A stretch of DNA of 64,000 nucleotides from Nocardia pseudobrasiliensis NBRC 108224. Its GTDB lineage: Bacteria; Actinomycetota; Actinomycetes; Mycobacteriales; Mycobacteriaceae. The notes under the pieces were generated by a model. It worked only from the letters and a program-made list of their open reading frames with translations. It searched no databases and was not told the DNA's origin. Both the position numbers and the translations under genes were made by a program. This document shows, one piece after another, positions 58,222 to 64,000 of the stretch; the first letter of the stretch is position 1; each line of letters starts with the position of its first letter. The stretch spans positions 61,212-125,211 of the forward strand of contig NZ_BDBS01000038.1 of the NCBI RefSeq assembly GCF_001613105.1, written 5' to 3'.

Positions 58222-60672
58222 ATGACTCAGCATCTGGAGAAGGCGAATGCGGAGCAATCGTCTGCTGGCAGTGACATGCCCCAGACGCCCGCCGCGCCCG
58301 CTCCCGCCGACCCCGCTCCCGCACAATCCGCCCCCGCCGCGCCGCCGAGCGGCCCGGCCCCCACGCCGACACCGCGCAGTATGCCCCCGCGCCAGCCCGG
58401 CGCCTCCGCGGCCGTGCCGACCTCCGCCTCCCGCCGCGTTCGCGCCCGCCTGGCCCGGCGGATGACCGGTCAGCGCGGTATCGCCGCGGTCAAGCCGGTC
58501 CTCGAACCGCTGGCCACCGTGCATCGCGAGCTGTACCCGAAGGCCAACCTGCAACTGCTGCAGCGGGCCTTCGACGTGGCCGACGAGAAGCACGCCCACC
58601 AGTTCCGCAAATCCGGCGATCCCTACATCACCCACCCGCTCGCGGTCGCCAATATCCTGGCCGAACTCGGCATGGACACCACCACCCTGGTGGCCGCGCT
58701 GCTGCACGACACCGTCGAGGACACCGGCTACTCGCTCGACGAACTCACCAACGACTTCGGCGCCGAGGTCGCGCACCTGGTCGACGGCGTCACCAAATTG
58801 GACAAGGTCAACCTGGGCGCCGCCGCCGAGGCCGAGACCATCCGCAAGATGATCATCGCCATGGCCCGCGATCCGCGCGTGCTGGTGATCAAGGTCGCCG
58901 ACCGCCTGCACAATATGCGCACCATGCGCTTCCTGCCGCCGGAGAAGCAGGCCAAGAAGGCCCGCGAAACGCTGGAAGTCATTGCGCCCCTTGCTCATCG
59001 ACTCGGCATGGCCACGGTCAAGTGGGAACTGGAAGACCTCGCCTTCGCGATCCTGCACCCGAAGAAGTACGACGAGATCGTCCGCCTGGTGGCCGACCGC
59101 GCGCCCTCGCGTGACACCTATCTGGCCAGGGTCCGCGCCGAGATCGTCAACACCCTGGCCGCGAGCCGCATCAACGCCATCGTCGAGGGCCGTCCGAAGC
59201 ATTACTGGTCGATCTACCAGAAGATGATCGTCAAGGGTAAGGACTTCGACGACATCCACGACCTGGTCGGCATCCGCATCCTCTGCGACGAGGTGCGCGA
59301 CTGCTACGCCGCGGTCGGCGTGGTGCATTCGCTGTGGCAGCCGATGGCCGGGCGGTTCAAGGACTACATCGCCCAGCCGCGCTACGGTGTCTACCAGTCC
59401 CTGCACACCACGGTCGTCGGCCCGGACGGCAAACCGCTCGAGGTGCAGATCCGCACCCAGGACATGCACCGCACCGCCGAATTCGGCATCGCCGCGCACT
59501 GGCGCTACAAGGAGACCAAGGGCAAACACTCCAGCGACTCCACCGAGGTCGACGACATGGCCTGGATGCGCCAGTTGCTCGACTGGCAGCGGGAGGCCGC
59601 GGATCCCGCGGAGTTCCTGGAGTCGCTGCGCTTCGATCTGAAGTCGCCGGAGATCTTCGTGTTCACCCCCAAGGGCGATGTGATCACGCTGCCGCAGAAG
59701 TCGACCCCGGTCGATTTCGCCTACGCCGTGCACACCGAGGTCGGACACAAATGCATCGGCGCGCGCGTGAACGGCCGCCTGGTCGCGCTGGAACGACAGC
59801 TGGAAAACGGTGAGGTCGTCGAGATCTTCACCTCCAAGGCCCAGAACGCCGGACCCAGCCGCGATTGGCAGAACTTCGTCGTCTCCCCGCGCGCCAAGGC
59901 CAAGATCCGGCAGTGGTTCGCCAAGGAGCGCCGCGAGGAGGCGCTCGAAACCGGTAAGGACGCGATCAGCAAGGAGGTCCGCCGCACCGGACTCCCGCTG
60001 CAGCGCCTGATGAACGTCGACGCGATGACCGCGTTGGCGCATGAACTGCACTACACCGATATCTCCGCGCTCTACGCGGCCGTCGGCGAGAGCCAGGTGT
60101 CCGCGCATCACGTCGTACAGCGGCTGGTCACCCAGCTCGGCGGCGTCGGCGACGTGGAAAACGAACTGGCCGAACGCAGTACGCCCTCGACGCTGCCGCT
60201 GCGCCAGCGTACCGGCGGCGACGCGGGCGTGGAGATCCCCGGGGCCCCGGGTACGGTCGCCAAGCTGGCCAAATGCTGTACGCCGGTGCCGGGCGACGAG
60301 ATCATGGGCTTCGTGACGCGCGGGGGAGCGGTGAGCGTGCACCGCACCGACTGCACCAACGCCGGATCGCTGCAGTCCCAGCAGGAACGGATCATCGAGG
60401 TGAAGTGGGCGCCCTCGCCCTCGTCGATGTTCCTGGTGGCCATTCAGATCGAGGCCCTGGACCGCACCCGCCTGCTCTCGGATGTCACCAAGGTGCTGGC
60501 CGACGAGAAGGTCAACATCCTGTCCGCCTCGGTGATGACCTCCGGCGACCGGGTCGCGATCAGCAAATTCACCTTCGAGATGGGCGACCCGAAGCATCTG
60601 GGCCATCTGCTGAACGTGGTCCGCAATGTCGAGGGCGTCTACGACGTCTACCGCGTGACCTCGGCCGCCTGA
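58222..60672 (+). CDS. relA: (p)ppGpp synthetase/hydrolase RelA/SpoT
   Basis: An 816-residue bifunctional Rel protein. About 80 N-terminal residues are Pro/Ala-rich and probably disordered. The HD hydrolase domain has HPLAVANILAELGMD, LLHDTVEDT and KVADRLHNMRT. The synthetase domain has GRPKHYWSIYQKMI and FDDIHDLVGIRIL. TGS (IFVFTPKGDVITLPQ), the zinc-finger-like CCTPVPGDEI and C-terminal ACT domains follow. It makes and degrades the stringent-response alarmone. The ATG at 58222 follows GAGAGGTGG. It is separated from apt by the inserted block. Confidence 0.97.
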   Translation: MTQHLEKANAEQSSAGSDMPQTPAAPAPADPAPAQSAPAAPPSGPAPTPTPRSMPPRQPGASAAVPTSASRRVRARLARRMTGQRGIAAVKPVLEPLATVHRELYPKANLQLLQRAFDVADEKHAHQFRKSGDPYITHPLAVANILAELGMDTTTLVAALLHDTVEDTGYSLDELTNDFGAEVAHLVDGVTKLDKVNLGAAAEAETIRKMIIAMARDPRVLVIKVADRLHNMRTMRFLPPEKQAKKARETLEVIAPLAHRLGMATVKWELEDLAFAILHPKKYDEIVRLVADRAPSRDTYLARVRAEIVNTLAASRINAIVEGRPKHYWSIYQKMIVKGKDFDDIHDLVGIRILCDEVRDCYAAVGVVHSLWQPMAGRFKDYIAQPRYGVYQSLHTTVVGPDGKPLEVQIRTQDMHRTAEFGIAAHWRYKETKGKHSSDSTEVDDMAWMRQLLDWQREAADPAEFLESLRFDLKSPEIFVFTPKGDVITLPQKSTPVDFAYAVHTEVGHKCIGARVNGRLVALERQLENGEVVEIFTSKAQNAGPSRDWQNFVVSPRAKAKIRQWFAKERREEALETGKDAISKEVRRTGLPLQRLMNVDAMTALAHELHYTDISALYAAVGESQVSAHHVVQRLVTQLGGVGDVENELAERSTPSTLPLRQRTGGDAGVEIPGAPGTVAKLAKCCTPVPGDEIMGFVTRGGAVSVHRTDCTNAGSLQSQQERIIEVKWAPSPSSMFLVAIQIEALDRTRLLSDVTKVLADEKVNILSASVMTSGDRVAISKFTFEMGDPKHLGHLLNVVRNVEGVYDVYRVTSAA

Positions 60673-60718
60673 ACAGGTTCGCCCGCTTGATGTTTCGACG
60701 ATTCGATGCCGGAATCGG

Positions 60719-61594
60719 CTACGGCACGGTCGAATTCGCCTCCGCGGGCTGAATCTCGGCCTGCGCCCGGGACAGTCGCACCGCCTCCACGCACATCACC
60801 GCCACGGCCACCACGACGAACGCCGTGCCCACCGGTCCGCTGCGCAGACGCTCGTCGAGCACGGTCATGCCGAGCACGGCCGCGCCGAGCGGTTCGGCGA
60901 CGGTGAACGCGGGCAGCGACGCCGACAGCGGTCCGACCTGATATCCGCGCTGTTGCAGATACAAACCGACCATTCCGCACCCGGCGAGCGTGTAGACCTC
61001 CCAACTGCCGAACACCGCGCCCGGTCCGCGCCCGAACAATTCGGTCACCTGCTGGGTGAGGGCGGCGGAGACGCCGAACAACAATCCGGCCGCCGTCCCC
61101 AGCAGCAGCGCGCGCACCGCCGGCGCGCGCACCGCACCGGCCACGGCGACACCGATCGCGATCAGCCCGAACATCAATGCCAGCGGCAGCAGCCAGCGCT
61201 GCCACGACGCGTCGGCGTTGCCCTCGGTCGGATCGCCCACGATCAGGAATACGGCCAGCGCCGCCGCCAGCGCGATCGCCTGCGCCCACATCGGCGGCGT
61301 CACCCGCCGCCCGCTGTAGTGCGCGGCCAGCGGCAGCGCGAAGATCAACGCGCTCACCAGGATCGGCTGCACCACCAGCACCGAACCCAGGGCCAGCGCC
61401 GCCACTTGAAACGCGAACCCGCCGACGTCACCGATCAGGCCCGCCCACCAGCGCGGACTGCGCACCAACCGGGCCAGTAACGCCTCGCCCTCGGGAACAT
61501 CGGAGGCCGCCCGCTGCTGCGCGACGGCGGAGACGGCGAACAGCACCGCACCGACGAATGCGCAGATCACGGCGGCTACAGGAAGATCGGCCAC
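60719..61594 (-). CDS. DMT/EamA-type transporter
   Basis: A 291-residue membrane protein with about nine to ten hydrophobic helices in two similar halves, starting VAAVICAFVGAVLFAVSAVAQQ. The second half contains ALLLGTAAGLLFGVSAALTQQV. The layout matches DMT-type transporters common in Nocardia-related genomes (DMT family transporter). The substrate is unknown. The GTG at 61594 is chosen because the sequence before it is Arg-rich and unlike the family. It is convergent with relA, with 46 bases between stops. Confidence 0.85.
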   Translation of the reverse strand: MADLPVAAVICAFVGAVLFAVSAVAQQRAASDVPEGEALLARLVRSPRWWAGLIGDVGGFAFQVAALALGSVLVVQPILVSALIFALPLAAHYSGRRVTPPMWAQAIALAAALAVFLIVGDPTEGNADASWQRWLLPLALMFGLIAIGVAVAGAVRAPAVRALLLGTAAGLLFGVSAALTQQVTELFGRGPGAVFGSWEVYTLAGCGMVGLYLQQRGYQVGPLSASLPAFTVAEPLGAAVLGMTVLDERLRSGPVGTAFVVVAVAVMCVEAVRLSRAQAEIQPAEANSTVP

Positions 61595-61970
61595 GGAACC
61601 AGTCTGCCGGTGCCGTCGCGTCGCCCGACGCGCGGGACCCGGTGTGTCGCGCGCAGTGCCCACCAATCCTCGCTGTACGAGAGCGGTTTCGCCGCGGGGC
61701 GGCTATGATCGCTCAACAGTTGCCGTCCATCCCCGAATCGGACGTAGAGGACTGCAATAATTCCGGTCGGTTCGCCTGGACCCCTGGTTTCTTCCGGCCG
61801 CGCGAATGCAATGTGCAGGATGCACTGCGGCGTTCGCCGGATTCTGTTACGGTCTATTGCGTTTCGGGGCTCGCGGGACAGCGGCGGCAACCGAAGCTCG
61901 AGACGATCGCTTCACGGGTCGCCAGGGCACCGACCCTCCGGACTTTTGCATACTGGTTAGGGGGTCAGAG
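61595..61970. other. Divergent intergenic region before the cutinase gene
   Basis: A 376-base stretch without a convincing gene. A TATGAT at 61704-61709 and a CATACT at 61949-61954 could be -10 elements for the rightward cutinase gene. I see no clear terminator or repeat. Confidence 0.4.
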
Positions 61971-63566
61971 GTGCTGACCGCGCGGACAACCTGGAGCAGA
62001 TTCACAGGTGCTGTAGTCGCCGTCACGGCGATCGGTACCACCCTCGCCGCGCCCGTCGTCGCCCAGCCGGGGCCCACCACCGATATCAATCTCGCCACCT
62101 GTCCGGCGTTGTACGCCTTGGGCATTCAGGGCACCGGTGAATCCTCCCCGGACGCCGCGCCCACCACCGATACCGGCATGCTCTCCTCGGTCTTCCTGCC
62201 CATGCTGGCCAAGGCGCCCGAACGCGGCCTTGTCGACCGGGCCTACGTGCCCTACGAATCCGGCTTCGGCGGCGCGGTCGCCGGTGGGGCCGTGCCGTAT
62301 TCGCAATCGGTCCTGGGCGGCCTGGATCGGCTGCGCGGCATGGCCGCCCAGGTCGCGCAGCGCTGCGATCGGACCCGCTTCGCGATCGTCGGCTATTCGC
62401 AGGGCGCGCATGTGGCCTCGATGTTCGCCCAGGAGATCGGGCGCCGGCAGGGCGTGCTCACACCGGATCGGATCGCGGCGGTCGCGCTGTTCGCCGATCC
62501 CACCCGCAGCGCGGGGGCCCCGCTGTTCCCGGGCGCGCCGGATCGCACCGCACCCGCCGCCGCGCCGGGCACCGCGGGTGAAAAGGTCGCGGCGATACGG
62601 GCATTGCCGCTGCCGCCCGCCAGCGGCGGCGGCATCGGTCCCGGCCGCGACCAGGCCGTCGATTTCGGGGCGCTCACCGGGCGCGTCGCGAGCTTCTGTG
62701 TCGCGGGCGATCTCGCGTGCGACGCCCCCGCGGGCGCGCCGATCCTGCGCGCGGTCACCAGCGTGGTGGGCCAATCCACGCTCTCCGGCGGCGATCCGGT
62801 CGCCTCGCTCACCTCGATCGCGCAGGCGCTGGCGTTCACCTCGATCAAGGCGGCGAGCACGGTCGTCAATCGCGATCTGCGCGGGGGCACCCCGGCCTCG
62901 CTGTCCTACCAACCCGGACAGTCGATCTCCCAGCGGATCGCCGAGGCCGCCGATCCGCGGTCCCCGCTGGCGCTCGCGGATCCCATGCGGGCGCTGCTGC
63001 GGGTCGGGGCGATCGGATTGAACGCGGTCGGCGTGATCGTGCGCGCGGTGCTCGATCCCGCGACGCTGACGGCACTGGCCCGGGCGGCCCTGGACGACCC
63101 GCCGAAGGCCCTGGTGACGTTGGGCAGCGAATTGAACGGCGCGATCACCCAATTGGTGCCGCCGACCACGGTGTCGCGGCTGATCGACCAGGCATACCAG
63201 GCGGTCGTCCAGAACATCACCGACAATCGTGAATTGTTGGACACCACCACCTGGGTCCGATACTGGGATACTGTCCAGCGACACGGCGCCTACGCCACCG
63301 CGGCCGTCGATGCCCGCGGCGACGCACCGGTGCGATTCGTGGCCGACTGGTTCGCCGCGGCGGCCCGCGACCTGGCCTCGACCGGTACGGCGGCGCAGGC
63401 CCCGAAGGGCGTTCCGAGCAGCCCGATCAGCGGAATCTCGGTCCCGACTCCCGGCGCGTCGAGTACGCCGAATTCGTCGGGTACGGGACAATTTCCGTTC
63501 GGGACAGGTCTCGGTCCCACGACCGGTACCGCCGACGACAACCGCTACCCGTTCTCCACGAACTGA
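61971..63566 (+). CDS. Secreted cutinase-family protein
   Basis: A 531-residue protein. The N terminus is a signal peptide (WSRFTGAVVAVTAIGTTLAAPVVA) with probable cleavage after AQP near residue 33. The mature protein opens with a cutinase-like domain: CPALYALGIQGTGES, the nucleophile elbow FAIVGYSQGAHVAS, and ADPTRS. A long Ala-rich helical region and a low-complexity Gly/Ser/Pro tail follow. Cutinase-like proteins of mycolate-containing actinobacteria hydrolyse ester lipids or polyesters. The GTG start follows AGGGGG. The extended C-terminal half is of unknown function. Confidence 0.85.
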   Translation: MLTARTTWSRFTGAVVAVTAIGTTLAAPVVAQPGPTTDINLATCPALYALGIQGTGESSPDAAPTTDTGMLSSVFLPMLAKAPERGLVDRAYVPYESGFGGAVAGGAVPYSQSVLGGLDRLRGMAAQVAQRCDRTRFAIVGYSQGAHVASMFAQEIGRRQGVLTPDRIAAVALFADPTRSAGAPLFPGAPDRTAPAAAPGTAGEKVAAIRALPLPPASGGGIGPGRDQAVDFGALTGRVASFCVAGDLACDAPAGAPILRAVTSVVGQSTLSGGDPVASLTSIAQALAFTSIKAASTVVNRDLRGGTPASLSYQPGQSISQRIAEAADPRSPLALADPMRALLRVGAIGLNAVGVIVRAVLDPATLTALARAALDDPPKALVTLGSELNGAITQLVPPTTVSRLIDQAYQAVVQNITDNRELLDTTTWVRYWDTVQRHGAYATAAVDARGDAPVRFVADWFAAAARDLASTGTAAQAPKGVPSSPISGISVPTPGASSTPNSSGTGQFPFGTGLGPTTGTADDNRYPFSTN

Positions 63567-63620
63567 TCGCCGAGAGGGTCCGACGATGCTGCATGTGGCT
63601 GGCTCCGCGGGAATGGGGGA

Positions 63621-64000
63621 ATGTTGAAGTCGTACAAAGACTTGCAGCGCTGGTACCCGCCGCTCGAGCCGCGGGGCGTCGCGACCGGGTCGTCCGCCCG
63701 GCCCGAGCCACCGGTGCAGCCCGCCTTCGCCGACGACGGCGCGGCGCGCTTCCCGCACTACATCCGCGATACCGAACCCGAGCCGTTCGACATCGCCTTC
63801 GTCGACGAACCGGCCACGCGCCGGGCCGAATTCACCGGCGGCTGGACCGACTGGGTCGGCGATCACGCGCCCGGCCCCGACGACGACTACGAACCCGTCC
63901 ACGACGGCGAGGTCGTGCACTTCCCGTGGGACGACGAGGACGAACCCGAACCCGAGCGGATCCGGCCGCGCCCGCGCCGCCGCGTCGGGCGCGACGGTCC
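63621..64000 (+). CDS. Acidic protein of unknown function, 3' end outside window
   Basis: An open frame from the ATG at 63621 to the window edge, about 126 residues visible. It starts MLKSYKDLQRWYPPLEPRG, continues with many Asp/Glu and Trp residues (FTGGWTDWVGDH, VVHFPWDDEDEPEPE), and becomes Arg-rich (RIRPRPRRRVGRDG) at the edge. An acidic N terminus followed by a basic stretch often precedes a membrane helix, but that part is not visible. It follows the cutinase gene by 54 bases and may share its transcript. No family is recognised. Confidence 0.55.
   Translation, partial: MLKSYKDLQRWYPPLEPRGVATGSSARPEPPVQPAFADDGAARFPHYIRDTEPEPFDIAFVDEPATRRAEFTGGWTDWVGDHAPGPDDDYEPVHDGEVVHFPWDDEDEPEPERIRPRPRRRVGRDG

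Noticed and set aside
58150..60606. 818-residue open frame on the minus strand
   Set aside because: It is antisense to relA and has no recognisable domain. The relA frame has complete HD, synthetase, TGS and ACT motifs.
1..64000. tRNA, rRNA, CRISPR arrays, insertion sequences and integrases
   Set aside because: Scanning intergenic regions by eye showed no cloverleaf-like sequence, regular spacer-repeat array, transposase motif or terminal repeats. Small or degenerate examples could be missed without a search tool.

Overview
The window is high-GC actinobacterial chromosome. Gene content and order (pdxS, tesB, pdxT, yebC, ruvCAB, yajC-secD-secF, a DppA-like lipoprotein, apt, relA) match the Nocardia/Rhodococcus/Mycobacterium group, and Nocardia is my best guess. 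GTG starts are frequent, 4-base stop/start overlaps are common, and shadow ORFs are abundant, as expected at this GC content. I saw no rRNA, tRNA, CRISPR array, transposase or integrase.

Layout. 1-3.3 kb: a partial SARP regulator, two alpha/beta hydrolases and an OsmC-like protein. 3.4-20.8 kb: the vitamin B6 genes pdxS and pdxT with tesB and yebC. They are interrupted by a DnaE1-type polymerase with a divergent LysR gene, a degenerate kinase-like protein, a one-module Pls-type NRPS-like protein with three hexapeptide-repeat domains, a GAP-family membrane protein, a NarL-type two-component pair and an APC permease. 20.9-28.6 kb: accessory genes (TetR/SGNH hydrolase pair, lipoprotein-like protein, HIT protein, membrane-anchored esterase, DUF7427-like and DUF2254-like membrane proteins, macrodomain protein, thioesterase). 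28.7-31.5 kb: ruvCAB and a four-repeat DivIVA-domain protein. 31.6-33.8 kb: a TetR/Baeyer-Villiger monooxygenase pair. 33.9-39.7 kb: yajC-secD-secF-lipoprotein-apt. 39.7-43.8 kb: small accessory genes, including an F420-type nitroreductase and an ABC-F ATPase. 43.9-57.3 kb: a compact biosynthetic cluster. 58.2-64 kb: relA, a DMT transporter, a secreted cutinase-like protein and a partial gene.

The most interesting part is 43.9-57.3 kb, which lies between apt and relA. An amino-acid N-hydroxylase, a stand-alone cupin and a stand-alone MetRS-like protein are translationally coupled and followed by a DAO-type flavin oxidase. This is the enzyme set of the hydrazine (N-N bond) pathway known from s56-p1, triacsin and the pyrazole C-nucleosides, where cupin and MetRS are described as one fused hydrazine synthetase. 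Here they are two genes. The same operon continues with an ATP-grasp ligase, a 107-residue orphan, a BBE-like oxidase, a flavin reductase and an acyl-CoA-dehydrogenase-fold flavoenzyme, with no PKS or NRPS gene. A second unit encodes a PEP-mutase/isocitrate-lyase family enzyme and a solute-binding-protein-fold protein that lacks a signal peptide, preceded by an NB-ARC regulator. My reading is that the cluster makes hydrazinoacetate or a related hydrazine, ligates it to an amino acid and oxidises it to a hydrazone, azo, diazo or heterocyclic product. That product appears undescribed, but this is inference.
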